The notes below the pieces were generated by a model that did no database searches, was not told the DNA's origin, and was given only the letters and a program-made list of their open reading frames with translations. Shown here in pieces: positions 52,858 through 62,348 of a stretch of 64,000 bases of DNA; within the stretch, counting starts at the first letter, position 1, and each line of letters starts with the position of its first letter. The position numbers were made by a program, and so were the translations under genes. The stretch spans positions 186,001 to 250,000 of the forward strand of contig CANLWG010000005.1 of the NCBI GenBank assembly GCA_947494715.1, written 5' to 3'. The stretch comes from an uncultured Flavobacteriaceae bacterium. GTDB lineage: Bacteria > Bacteroidota > Bacteroidia > Flavobacteriales > Flavobacteriaceae.

Positions 52858-53697
52858 TTATATATAGACATACATGGGAGAATACACTATTTCCTCTCCT
52901 TTTTCACGTGTAAACTGTATTCGCCCGGGATCTGGATTGGGAAGCCCCTTAAAAATGGTTTTGGCCGGATTCGTTTTTTTTACCGCATCGGATGTGGACT
53001 TACTATTCACCAAACTGAATTTATATTTCGGAATATTGCTTAACGGAATACGGGTGTCGCCCGAAGTAAATACAATGGCTTTCTGCCCATTGGCCAACCG
53101 TATAGATTCCGGGTCTGAGAAATAAATAGCCGATTTTCCCCTAATTTCTGGTCTTTCAAGCGATAACTTACTTTGATTAACTATATAATAGCGCCATTGT
53201 GTAGCTCTAGCCTGGAAGCGAATGTCAAAAACGGCCCGATTCCCATTTTCTAACTGATCTATAATATCCTTGAAATACAATCTTAAATATCCCATCGACA
53301 TGGATTCCCTCTTTTCGGACAGGGTCAAGCGAAGTACAACGGGGTATTTAGTTTTACTATTAGCGTGAACTGCACTATTAAATTGGAGCTGCCCTTTCCT
53401 ATTTATTGGAAGTTCCGTATATATGGGAAAATTAGAATCTGTGTTTTCCAGGTAAAAATCAAAATATGATGTTCGGGTGGTTTGGTAAGTGTATGTTAAA
53501 AAATCTGTTGCCGAGGTGTCCGTATAGGCAAAGTAACTAAACCCACTAAGGTCATTGGCCAGTTTAAGACCAAATCTTTTAGCTATATTTTTTGTGCTTT
53601 CAGATGGTATTGGCGTAAGGCAGGTACAACTATTCTCTTCAAAGTAGTTATGGAAAAATTGAACCTTAAACAGTTCTTTGAACGCTTTCTTTTTCAT
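52858..53697 (-). CDS. eCIS-linked conserved protein of unknown function
   Basis: A 279-aa soluble protein located between the DUF4255 and sheath genes. Sequence begins MKKKAFKELFKVQFFHNYFE and contains an NSCTCL-type Cys pair near residue 25; strands such as YPVVLRLTLSEKRESMSMGY and RFQARATQWRYYIVNQSK are visible, so it appears beta-rich. I do not recognise a named family, but its place (in front of the sheath) is where Bacteroidota eCIS loci often carry a lineage-specific gene. It overlaps the DUF4255 gene by 4 bp. Confidence 0.75.
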   Translation of the reverse strand: MKKKAFKELFKVQFFHNYFEENSCTCLTPIPSESTKNIAKRFGLKLANDLSGFSYFAYTDTSATDFLTYTYQTTRTSYFDFYLENTDSNFPIYTELPINRKGQLQFNSAVHANSKTKYPVVLRLTLSEKRESMSMGYLRLYFKDIIDQLENGNRAVFDIRFQARATQWRYYIVNQSKLSLERPEIRGKSAIYFSDPESIRLANGQKAIVFTSGDTRIPLSNIPKYKFSLVNSKSTSDAVKKTNPAKTIFKGLPNPDPGRIQFTREKGEEIVYSPMYVYI

Positions 53698-54263
53698 ACC
53701 TCAACGGTATTTGAAGTTTGTTCTACTGCAGTATTGAAACCGTTGACTTGATCGGACAGCATATTGACAAGTCTTGTCCTATAAATTACCGAGGGCCGGT
53801 ATTTTGCCCCCATGGCATTCCACAAATTATGCATCCGATGGTAATCCAATGATTCAAGTTCAAATTCCAACTTTTGAATCCCATATGGCAGGGTGGAATA
53901 GATACTGGAATCAATCGCTGGATTTGTTTGAAAAAAGAAAATAATCGCATCCAGAAATTTCAAGGTTTCACTATAATCATCAAAATTTGAAGTCACCAAA
54001 AGATCCAGATTATATCTTTCCGAGGGTGTCATTTGGGCAAAACCTCCATTGGACAAACGTTGATTTCTAACATAGAACGGTTTTAGAGTTTCCCTTTGAA
54101 GATTGATCAATGAAATGACCACCCTATTTTGATTTATAATAGGTACGGATCCATCGCCTTCGATTACCGTATTGATCAAGGTCTTGTCATCGTCCAGACC
54201 AAATCTGTTTTTAAGAAACTGATCTAGAACCGTGCTGGTAAACTGTAAGGCTTTTTGTATCAC
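53694..54263 (-). CDS. DUF4255 protein, eCIS tail terminator/cap (Afp16-like)
   Basis: A 189-aa protein from a GTG at 54261-54263: residues IQKALQFTSTVLDQFLKNRF, then QNRVVISLINLQRETLKPFY and TPSERYNLDLLVTSNFDDYS match DUF4255 (Pvc16/Afp16), which caps the distal end of tube and sheath. An upstream GTG at 54323 would add 20 residues that are not seen in the family, so I use the internal start, which aligns with the usual M-I-x-x-A-L-x-F opening. It is the first structural gene of the cluster. Confidence 0.85.
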   Translation of the reverse strand: MIQKALQFTSTVLDQFLKNRFGLDDDKTLINTVIEGDGSVPIINQNRVVISLINLQRETLKPFYVRNQRLSNGGFAQMTPSERYNLDLLVTSNFDDYSETLKFLDAIIFFFQTNPAIDSSIYSTLPYGIQKLEFELESLDYHRMHNLWNAMGAKYRPSVIYRTRLVNMLSDQVNGFNTAVEQTSNTVEV

Positions 54264-54486
54264 TGGGTTTCGCTTATCTTTATAAGTTCCATATATGCTA
54301 GACCAAGGAATGTAACTTGGCACATGATAAAATTAAAGGGAGAAGTGCTTTATTGGGAGATTTGGATATCTACTATTCGTAGACTATTTCTCGTTTTTGG
54401 CTTGACAGTATCTACAAAACGTATACAAGTGGAAATGGAAGCATGGACTAGGAGAGACCTTCCTATTTTATAAGGTATATGGTTAT

Positions 54487-54499
54487 GAGCATTATGCTC
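54487..54499. promoter_or_regulatory. 13-bp inverted repeat between regulator and first eCIS gene
   Basis: GAGCAT-T-ATGCTC lies in the 204-bp gap between the stop of the regulator (54528) and the first structural gene. It could be an operator for the LuxR-type regulator or a small terminator; no direct evidence separates these. Confidence 0.3.
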
Positions 54500-54527
54500 T
54501 ATATGAATAAGGAAAATTTGGCATTGT

Positions 54528-55382
54528 TTAAATAGCATTCACATAAAGACGTAAATCCTGATCTTTAAGTAGGGCCATTTTGTTTTTTAATCTGTACTTA
54601 TGCATACGTACACTTTCCTGATTTATACCTAACAAGTGCCGTATATCGCTATTGGACATATTCATTCTAAGATAGCAACAGTATTTGACATCCTTTGAGG
54701 TAAGTGCCGGATGTCTTTCAGACAGCTGCCTGATAAACATGGGGTTTACATTTTCAAAATATACTTTAAAATCTTCCCAATGTTTTTTATCCGTTGTTGC
54801 AACCTTAATTGTGTTGACGACCGCTATCAGCTTTCTTTTGGTAGAATCGTCCACAACAGGATACAGCTCCTTTATTTGCTTTTTAGTCTTAATTAGGGTT
54901 TCCTCCTTATGGCCCAATTCCATAACGTATCGCGCAAGGTTTTTGCTAAGATTTTCGGTATGATAATGGGGAGTATCGGTCAGGAAAGATTTACCTACCC
55001 TTCTTTGGTCCGCAGCTATTAAACGCAAGATGGAACCTATTCTGATTTGCAAATAATTTTTTGTCGAGACATACTTAACGGGATAAGTAAAAACAATGGC
55101 TTTCTTATTCCAGGATAGGGATTTGTCCTCCAACTCCCTGGTTAAACATAAAACAGGTATTTTGATTCTATTTACAAAAGCGCAAATAGTATTTAGAGCT
55201 AGCTGGCTATTCCTAAAATGGGAGATGACCAGTTGCGGACGCAAAGACTTAATAATCCCGCATAAATCCGAAGTTCTTGTAACCGAATAGAGATGATCGG
55301 CTGTCCCGCGCAATCCGTTCAAGAGCATGGGCAACACCGAGGTATCATCACATCCAATCACTATGATTTTATCCTTGGTCAT
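54528..55382 (-). CDS. LuxR-type regulator with degenerate receiver-like N-terminus
   Basis: A 284-aa protein. Residues about 4-115 resemble a receiver fold (IIVIGCDDTSVLPMLLNGLR, RPQLVISHFRNSQL, PVLCLTREL), but the phospho-acceptor position reads SH rather than Asp, so ordinary phosphorylation is unlikely. Residues about 215-284 are a LuxR/GerE helix-turn-helix: LTSKDVKYCCYLRMNMSNSD and INQESVRMHKYRLKNKM, in the style common in Bacteroidota. Encoded directly in front of the eCIS genes on the same strand, it is the obvious candidate controller of injectisome production. Confidence 0.8.
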   Translation of the reverse strand: MTKDKIIVIGCDDTSVLPMLLNGLRGTADHLYSVTRTSDLCGIIKSLRPQLVISHFRNSQLALNTICAFVNRIKIPVLCLTRELEDKSLSWNKKAIVFTYPVKYVSTKNYLQIRIGSILRLIAADQRRVGKSFLTDTPHYHTENLSKNLARYVMELGHKEETLIKTKKQIKELYPVVDDSTKRKLIAVVNTIKVATTDKKHWEDFKVYFENVNPMFIRQLSERHPALTSKDVKYCCYLRMNMSNSDIRHLLGINQESVRMHKYRLKNKMALLKDQDLRLYVNAI

Positions 55383-56335
55383 AAGGAGTTATCCTAGATG
55401 TCTTTGTATTAGCAAAGTGTAAGAAGCCAATTAAGTCCAAACTAGAACAAAGTCTATACTTCTTACTTAAAAATATCCACTTCGATTTTTAGTTTGGATA
55501 TTTAATCCTCTAAACAGTGATTCTTACTGTTTTAAGGGACCCAAAGGGGAACGGGCAACCTAATAATCAGTTGTTTAAAACCAAGGAAAAATAACCAATC
55601 CTTTAAAAAATAAAGTTTCAGATTTTGATTGGAGGCAGTCCCAACCTAAATTCAAGGGTTAGGATTGTTAATATAAGAATTTTAACCTAAAGACTACATG
55701 AACAAATTAATAATTCTAAGTATTCCATAGATTAATATTACATTAATGGAAGTTTCTTTCTACTTGGTATACATGACAAGCTTTTTGGTATGCGGCCAAC
55801 TCTTCTTAATACGCTGCAAAGTTTGCAAATCTTTAGAGGTATAAAGAGCACAAAAAACTCATAATCCCAAAACCGCCAAGCCCTTGATTAGGTCTATATA
55901 TTGAGATTGTAAGCCTTTCCAAAGCTCCTATCCAAAGAGTTGGTAATCAGTAGAGTTTTCAAATCAATTAGATTCTATAAACCGGTAAGTCAAAATTTTT
56001 ATTGAACCATCACATACTCTTTTTTGAGAAGGCAATACACGTACATATTCAAAGATGATCCATTATACTTTGGTCGTTATTTAAAAGGCATTTTGGTTGC
56101 CTAAATCCAACTGACCAAATAGAAAAGGATTACTACCAAATTCTTGGTTGTAGTCTGCAAAGAGAATAGTCTTTATGCCAGGCTCAACTTTCGGTTCCCG
56201 TTTTGGAAAGTATGAACATAAAATAGCCGGTCTTTTCCCACACATCTTTAAAAGTGGCATTCATAATTATGTAGCCGAAAACTTTTCAAAAATGATACCC
56301 TTGGTTCCAAAAAGTAACCTGAATCTTCGGTGCTT
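55383..56335. other. 950-bp gene-free stretch with possible degraded coding sequence
   Basis: No intact gene is visible between the eCIS regulator and the broken glycosidase gene. On the minus strand at about 56090-56330 short frames with protein-like composition occur in different phases (for example KTILFADYNQEFGSNPF then a stop, and an upstream frame with FKDVWEKTGYFMFILSK), which could be the remains of a degraded gene. The part near 55383-55560 is AT-rich and should contain the promoter of the regulator. Nothing else is supported. Confidence 0.35.
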
Positions 56336-57470
56336 TTAGTCTTCATCATTATAAAGTTTATCGTACAAGCCTTCTGAAGATAGGACAAAAGGTGCTTTTG
56401 AAGTACGCTCAATCCATCGCTCATTAATTGAATCACTCAATTGAAGTCGGGCATCAATTCTCTTAAATGTTGGATTTTCATACCACATAGGGTGCGAATC
56501 CCAATGACAGTTAATATAGTGTACCGCTTTGACCACATCAGGGTTATCATCAATAATGTTAAAAAACGGGATAAACCATTTTTGCCAAGCTTCCTCTGCC
56601 TGCTTAGGATTGCCCAATTGTGTTTCTATGGTATTTCCAGTGGTCTTTGCATCAACATCCGAAATTGTAGGCGAGGCTTCCGCTATAAAAACGGGTTTTC
56701 CTTTTTTTCTGGCGAAAGGAATCATTTTTTGGTCCGCCCATCGGTTGAAAAATGAAAAACCTAACCAGTCCACATAATCGTCACCCGGGTACCACGATTC
56801 CAAATCACCATCATTGGGAGACATAAACCCTGTGGACTGCCATACATAAGCTGTATTGGTCACTCCCTTTGCCCTACACATATCAACAATTCTTTTATAT
56901 GCCTTTATGGTACTTTTTTTATCATAGTGGTTCCAAGGCTCACCATCAAATTCATAGGCTATACGCAAAAAAAACAGGGCGTTTCCCAAGGGATAAAAGA
57001 AAATCGGCCAATCGATTAATATAATCATCATACGTACCATCGGCAACTTTTTCTTCGTGATTTACAAACTGTAACCCAATGGCCAGGGCCATATTTGCAT
57101 AATCGGGGTCGTTTAATTGAAGCGTAGCATTGTAATCATTATCACCCCAATCATGGGTTTTATATAGGCCATCCAAACCTTCCATAATACGGCCAAAAGA
57201 ATTCTCACCTGGGTTGATATTGGTATATGTGGTCCAACCGGCTGGAGTATCAAAATGGTCTAAATAGCCATCATTATATTCATCCAGTCCGCCTACGGCT
57301 TCAAGTTCTTGGCCAACGAAAAGCAGTACCTCACCATCCTTGAGCTCGAATTTAGCACGTTTGCGAACCTGCTCTTTTTCACTTTCCAGAGGTGCGGAAT
57401 CCGTCTTCTTTTGCTGCTTTTCACCACATAATAGTAGTAGGGCCAAGCAGCACATAACTCCTAATTTCAT
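56336..57470 (-). pseudogene. Clan-A glycoside hydrolase (GH26-like) lipoprotein, split by a one-base frameshift
   Basis: Two overlapping frames encode one protein of about 375 aa. The first (57470 to 56952) has a lipoprotein signal (MKLGVMCCLALLLLCG) and ends shortly after LLSLGKRPVFF; the second continues with LRIAYEFDGEPWNHYDKKST. In the normal protein one would read KRPVFLRIAYEFDG, so the 8-T tract near 56970 has one T too many. The second part keeps candidate catalytic acids, Glu in AYEFDG and Glu in FIAEASPT, spaced as in clan GH-A enzymes such as GH26. So either the gene is inactive or the tract is a sequencing error. It overlaps the GH43 gene by 4 bp. Confidence 0.75.
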
Positions 57471-59068
57471 TTTTTAAAGTTTATTTCTTTATACTCGAAC
57501 CACTCAAAATCGGCATGATGGGTATTCATGGCAAGATCCTGGCAACAAATACCGGCAAAGCTTCCCGTGAAGGCTGGGCGATATCTACTACTACCCTCCC
57601 TTACATAATCGTCCGATAAAAGGCTAGCATCAAGTTCAGTGCCCAATTTATCGAATTTGCCCTCTCCCAGGCCAAAATAAAATTGAAGTTTATCTCGATT
57701 CATTTCACCCCGCAAGACAATCGATTCTTCATTTGTCATCTCTACTAATTCCTCTTGAAAGCTCATTTTAAAATTATCGGAAGAAACAACACATAAATAC
57801 TTTTTGGTTCCCTCAAAGTTTGAAGTGATATAGGCATAATGATAATGACCGGTATTGTAGTAAAATACCAGACCGGCCATATGTAGGATATTCTCCGGTC
57901 GAAAATCAATGGAGGTCGTCACTTGGACATGAAAATCCTGGATTCTTCGTGCTAGTAAACTTTGATGGTGCAAAGAGTTCAAGGATTCCCTACCATACAA
58001 TCTTAAAAACCCTTTTCTGGCCGAAAGGCTACACCAATCTTCGGTAATCGGTATTCGTAAGGATTGAAAATCCGAGGGGATTTCTTTGTGATCAAAATTG
58101 ACCCTTGCCGAAGTAACTTCGTGTAGGAACTGGGGTAAATCCGGGGCAGGAATTTCCAAACGGGGTACGCGCGCCCCTGCTTTTAAATAAGGCCAATCCT
58201 CTTTCCAGATAACTTCCTCAATGGCCGTTTCCCGTCCCAAAGTGCAATTGCCATGGGTTGTTAAAGGTCGCCCTACTAAAAAAACGGCATACCAGCGGCC
58301 ATTTTGGGTCTGGACCAAATCACCATGTCCAGACTTCTGTAGAGCGTGGTTCTTTTTAGCCGCTGTGGATATAACAGGGTTTTTAGGGTGAAACTCATAG
58401 GGGCCAAAAACTTCTCTACTACGTCCAATGCTCATAGCATGACCATACTCAGTACCCCCTTCCGCAAGTACCAAATAATAAAAATCGTTTTCTTTATAAA
58501 GATGGGGGCCCTCAGAAAGACCCAACGCCGTACCCTCGGTAAGGTAATGTACTTTACCAATCAACTTTTGGTTAGTGGGGTCATATTCCTGCATTTCAAT
58601 ACCTCCAAAAAATTTACCGCTACGATGATCGACCAACATGTTGAGAAACCATTTTTTCCCATCGGTATCATGAAAGAGCGAGCCGTCAAAACCCCGTGAC
58701 GATAAATAAATCGGTTCGCTCCAGTCACCTCTAATATCCCGTGTGGTTACCAAATAGTTGGGGGTATCTTTCCAGACACCATCAAAAGACCGTACATTGG
58801 AGTACACCAAATAAAAAGTGCCATCATCATAAGAGAGACATGGTGCCCTCACACCACAGGAATCAGGATTACCTCTCATATCCAACTGAGAAAGACGATT
58901 TAACGGTCGGGCGATCAACTTCCAGTTTTTAAGATCTCTGGAATGATGGATCTGTACCCCCGGGAACCATTCAAAGGTTGATGTTGCGATGTAATAATCC
59001 TCTCCGACCCTACAAATGGACGGATCGGGATTGAATCCCCGCAATATCGGATTTTGTATATGACTCAT
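57467..59068 (-). CDS. Glycoside hydrolase family 43 (beta-xylosidase/arabinofuranosidase)
   Basis: A 533-aa intracellular enzyme. The five-bladed propeller starts with NPILRGFNPDPSICRVGEDY, where the Asp in NPDPS is the catalytic base; RAPCLSYDDGTFYLVYSNVR and FDGSLFHDTDGKKWFLNM follow, and the general acid is the Glu in LSEGPHLYKE. A C-terminal beta-sandwich (about 330-533, with HHQSLLARRIQDFHVQVTT) is the GH43 C2 domain of subfamily-11-type xylosidases. No signal peptide, so it works on imported oligosaccharides. Encoded 4 bp overlapping with the transporter gene in front of it and with the broken glycosidase gene after it. Confidence 0.92.
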   Translation of the reverse strand: MSHIQNPILRGFNPDPSICRVGEDYYIATSTFEWFPGVQIHHSRDLKNWKLIARPLNRLSQLDMRGNPDSCGVRAPCLSYDDGTFYLVYSNVRSFDGVWKDTPNYLVTTRDIRGDWSEPIYLSSRGFDGSLFHDTDGKKWFLNMLVDHRSGKFFGGIEMQEYDPTNQKLIGKVHYLTEGTALGLSEGPHLYKENDFYYLVLAEGGTEYGHAMSIGRSREVFGPYEFHPKNPVISTAAKKNHALQKSGHGDLVQTQNGRWYAVFLVGRPLTTHGNCTLGRETAIEEVIWKEDWPYLKAGARVPRLEIPAPDLPQFLHEVTSARVNFDHKEIPSDFQSLRIPITEDWCSLSARKGFLRLYGRESLNSLHHQSLLARRIQDFHVQVTTSIDFRPENILHMAGLVFYYNTGHYHYAYITSNFEGTKKYLCVVSSDNFKMSFQEELVEMTNEESIVLRGEMNRDKLQFYFGLGEGKFDKLGTELDASLLSDDYVREGSSRYRPAFTGSFAGICCQDLAMNTHHADFEWFEYKEINFKK

Positions 59069-60603
59069 CGCCCAATTAATTCCTTTTCAAGCTGTTCCAA
59101 AGACTTTCCTTTGGTTTCCGGCAATATTCTAAATAGGACGAAAAATCCGATTACAGCGATTATTCCAAAAATAAAAAAGCTCATGGCATTGCCTAAGTTG
59201 GATAGTTCCCAAGGAAACACTTGCTGTACCAACCAACTGGCAAAACTATTTACGAAACCGATGACACCTATAGCCAGCCCTCTATATCTGTTGGGATACA
59301 TTTCCGATAGCAGAACCCACATTACCGGTCCCAGGGAAAAAGCAAAACAGGCTATAAAACCTAAAATCCCGATTAAAATCAAGGTGGCATTCATTTCGGT
59401 GGCTGCCTCGATCAAGGCGCCTTCGTTTTTTGCATATACTTGGGTTCCTAAAGCCGATTTCATGGCATTTTTGAAATCAACATCGTTATCGAATTTCTTA
59501 TCCGCAAATTGGGCCAAAGCATCTTTGTCCATATTTTCTAGCTGTGCGATTTCTGCAGACTTAAGTTCGTACGTGGCATTGTTGAATCCGTAAGCACATA
59601 GGAGCATGCTGATCGCAATACCCACCATACCAAAAAGTAGCAAAGGCCGTCTTCCAAGTTTATCGATTAGAAACATGGCGACAATGGTAAAAACTACGGT
59701 TGTAAAACTCAGAAAAACTCCTGAAGTAAAGGCGGCGTCCGTACCGATACCCGTTTGCTTAAAAATCGATGTGGCATAAAAGTATATGGCATTTATACCT
59801 GTAATTTGTTGAAGTATTCCTATGGCAAGACCAACCATAAAAATAAATCGCAGGGCAGGCTTTACCAATTCTCCTATGGATACTTTGGTAGTATCCTTTT
59901 GTTCACGAATGTTTTTTTCGATCGATGCAATCTCTTTCTCAGCTTTTTCATGTCCGTGTAACTGCTTCAAAACTTGGTTGGCGTCCATAACCTTCCCCCT
60001 CATATATAGCCAACGAGGGCTCCTAGGCACAAGGAACATGAATAAAAAATAGAGCAGGGCCGGGATCAACTCAACGCCCAACATCCATCGCCAAACCGTA
60101 TCCTCCGTAAGAAATGAATCCCCCGAACTATACAGTTTATTGAAGTAATAATTACTTAAAAATGCGGCAAAAAAACCTAGGACAATGTTCAATTGTTGAA
60201 TAGAAACTAATTTCCCACGATTTTGGGCATTGGAAATTTCAGCAATATAAGTGGGTGCCAATATAAGGGCGGCGCCAAATGCCAAACCACCTACCATACG
60301 TGCTATGTACAGCATTTCATAGGATGTTGCATAAGCGGAAAATAGTGCCGAAACGGCATATAAAAAGGCAACAATAATCAATATTCTTTTTCGTCCTACT
60401 ATGTCACTCAGGCGGCCGGAGATCAGCATTGCTATCATCGCGGAAAAAGAAGGTGAACTTACGGCCCAACCGGTCTGGGCATCGTTCAAATCAAATTCGG
60501 GACCGGCATAGGACATTACCCCAGAGATAATACCTGCGTCAAAACCAAACAAAAATCCTCCTAAGGAGACTACAAAGGCTATAAATAATGTTCTTTTGGT
60601 CAT
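59065..60603 (-). CDS. MFS sugar porter (sugar:H+ symporter)
   Basis: A 512-aa membrane protein with about 12 transmembrane helices. Sugar-porter signatures are present: SGRLSDIVGRKR after helix 2, PRSPRWLYMRGK before the central loop, DKLGRRPLL after helix 8 and PETKGKSLEQLEKEL at the end; QQITGINAIYFYA is the helix-7 substrate motif. A 45-residue insertion rich in charged residues (KSAEIAQLENMDKDALAQFA) lies between helices 9 and 10, which occurs in the Bacteroidota members. With GH43 next to it, the substrate is probably xylose, arabinose or a short oligosaccharide. First gene of a coupled three-gene operon. Confidence 0.92.
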   Translation of the reverse strand: MTKRTLFIAFVVSLGGFLFGFDAGIISGVMSYAGPEFDLNDAQTGWAVSSPSFSAMIAMLISGRLSDIVGRKRILIIVAFLYAVSALFSAYATSYEMLYIARMVGGLAFGAALILAPTYIAEISNAQNRGKLVSIQQLNIVLGFFAAFLSNYYFNKLYSSGDSFLTEDTVWRWMLGVELIPALLYFLFMFLVPRSPRWLYMRGKVMDANQVLKQLHGHEKAEKEIASIEKNIREQKDTTKVSIGELVKPALRFIFMVGLAIGILQQITGINAIYFYATSIFKQTGIGTDAAFTSGVFLSFTTVVFTIVAMFLIDKLGRRPLLLFGMVGIAISMLLCAYGFNNATYELKSAEIAQLENMDKDALAQFADKKFDNDVDFKNAMKSALGTQVYAKNEGALIEAATEMNATLILIGILGFIACFAFSLGPVMWVLLSEMYPNRYRGLAIGVIGFVNSFASWLVQQVFPWELSNLGNAMSFFIFGIIAVIGFFVLFRILPETKGKSLEQLEKELIGR

Positions 60604-60682
60604 ATTTTAGAATGTTTTGGAGTACCCTATTGCTTTAGTCAAGATTTAAAATATATACTTTTATGCTATTCGGCATATATTT

Positions 60683-61738
60683 TCAGAATTGCGTATCGTG
60701 CTTAACGGGGAACTGATCTGGGATTTTTTCGTTTGGCTCACCCAGGTTCTGACGTAGGTCAATTTCAATACCTCTTGCAATTGTTGAGATAGGAACGTCG
60801 TTTGCCGTTCCTTCAAACGGATTTTCACCCGTTCTCCCGATTCTTTCCATCGTATGGAATATCCAAGCGACAATAATATAAAAAGGGATGGACAACCAGG
60901 CAAATAATTCGCTCGCCAAAGTATGGGTTTCCGAAAATCCATTTCCAATTTCAATGAATTGGGGGACTAAGGCCAAGGGAAGTAACAGGATAAAAATCCA
61001 CATGAAAAAATGATTAAGGGTGGCAAACTGTCTTGGGTATGGAAAATTTTTGATACGTTCACTTTTACCTTGAAGTGTAAACAATTCTTGAAGTATTGCC
61101 TCGAGTTCCAAAAAAGAGAACTCCCATATTACACCTTGCTCCTTAAGCTTTTTTAGGTGGTGGGATTGTAGGTACAATAAAGCGGTCTGTTTATTGTTCT
61201 TGCCCAATACATAGGCTAGGTCACTTTCCGAAATATAAGGTTTTAAATCTTCTTCCAAACTAGAATCCAGCTCAGGTGGACGCATATTCCATTCTTGATT
61301 TGTTTTGTGGCTTACGCTTGTTTCCCATGGCCTGGGCATACGCATGGCATGTCGTAATGCGGTCATCCAAGCGATATGGCGATACGTTAGGGTTTTAATC
61401 TCGCTTTGGATTTGTGCCTCGGTCACAGGGGATTGGGTATATTCTTGGGTCAGCATATCTTGTACGAACATACCAAAGGTTCTAGAGGTGTTTACGATAC
61501 CTCCCCAAATTTTACGGGCCTCCCAAATTCTTCCGTAAGCCGAATTATTTTGAAATCCTATGACAAAGGCTACGGCAGTACCGATCAATGCCAAAGGAGT
61601 CCAAGGAATTTTTAACCAGCCCAAATCAAAAAAGTAGTAGATGGCTACCCAAACTACTATAATAAAAAGGAAAAGAAAGGTTTCAAATCGGGTCCACCAA
61701 GCCATTTCGAAGGCGGTATATTTTTTTTTAATATGCAT
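60683..61738 (-). CDS. Bestrophin-family (UPF0187) ion channel
   Basis: A 351-aa membrane protein. It starts MHIKKKYTAFEMAWWTRFET with a first hydrophobic helix, then the motif FVIGFQNNSAYGRIWEARKIWG and VNTSRTF, which is the conserved neck region of bacterial bestrophins; a later segment reads LPLALVPQFIEIGN, and the end has NPFEGTANDVPISTIARGIE. Bacterial homologues form pentameric ion channels. It is 79 bp upstream of the sugar-porter gene on the same strand. A functional link to sugar use is not evident. Confidence 0.88.
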   Translation of the reverse strand: MHIKKKYTAFEMAWWTRFETFLFLFIIVVWVAIYYFFDLGWLKIPWTPLALIGTAVAFVIGFQNNSAYGRIWEARKIWGGIVNTSRTFGMFVQDMLTQEYTQSPVTEAQIQSEIKTLTYRHIAWMTALRHAMRMPRPWETSVSHKTNQEWNMRPPELDSSLEEDLKPYISESDLAYVLGKNNKQTALLYLQSHHLKKLKEQGVIWEFSFLELEAILQELFTLQGKSERIKNFPYPRQFATLNHFFMWIFILLLPLALVPQFIEIGNGFSETHTLASELFAWLSIPFYIIVAWIFHTMERIGRTGENPFEGTANDVPISTIARGIEIDLRQNLGEPNEKIPDQFPVKHDTQF

Positions 61739-62348
61739 AACTCATATTTTGTAATTCATTAACTTAATTTATTTGGTTGGTTGTTGCTACATCCCAACGG
61801 GGTCAACCCATTTTGCCTATAAACTCAATAACAAAAATGTCAGAACCTTAAGAGGGCATATGGCTACAATGTATGAATATTCTGGGGCATCAGGATAAAT
61901 TTCGTCCCCTAAACACCGGATTTAAAATGGTGTCATTTTTTGATCCTCGTTCATTAACCCCAAATTTGGATCCATTGAATTCATTTGAATGACCATTTGT
62001 ATCTCTTTTTAAACCTTTTTATAGGATTTTTCGTATAGTAAAAAAGGGCAAATCAATATAGTTTAGCCGAAAGTCCAAGAAGTGGAAAAGTTTCGGTAAT
62101 TCCATCGTTGATAGAGAATTCGTTGGAGCCAGACCTTAAAAAAAGTATAGGATACCATCCGTTTCGTGGTACATAAAATTTGTATTGCCCTTATGTTCCA
62201 TGATAAAGAAATTGGATTATTTCGTATCTTGGCTTTATTTGGATTTGGGACCTACGATTCTGTGTTAAAAAAATTTCAAATGCACAAAATCGTTTTTTTA
62301 TTCATAACATTATGGGCCAATCCGCATTAGGTTTTTGAATTTACGTGC
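61739..62348. other. Divergent intergenic region (610 bp)
   Basis: This AT-rich gap separates the minus-strand bestrophin gene and the plus-strand ECF sigma gene. No reading frame of protein-like quality or RNA gene is visible. It must hold the two divergent promoters, but I cannot place Bacteroidota -33/-7 elements with confidence. Confidence 0.4.

Noticed and set aside
26422-54323. Type VI secretion system
   Set aside because: There is only a single sheath rather than a TssB/TssC pair, the ATPase is of the Afp15 type instead of ClpV, and no TssJ, TssL or TssM membrane-complex genes are visible. VgrG- and PAAR-like proteins are common to eCIS and T6SS.
26422-54323. Prophage or tailocin remnant
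   Set aside because: No capsid, portal, terminase, integrase, lysis or replication gene is present, and the tape measure, DUF4255, AAA+ and DUF4157 genes are eCIS-specific.
54255-54473. A 72-aa plus-strand frame at the start of the eCIS cluster
   Set aside because: It runs antisense over the start of the DUF4255 gene, with no domain, and reads as a shadow of it and the spacer.
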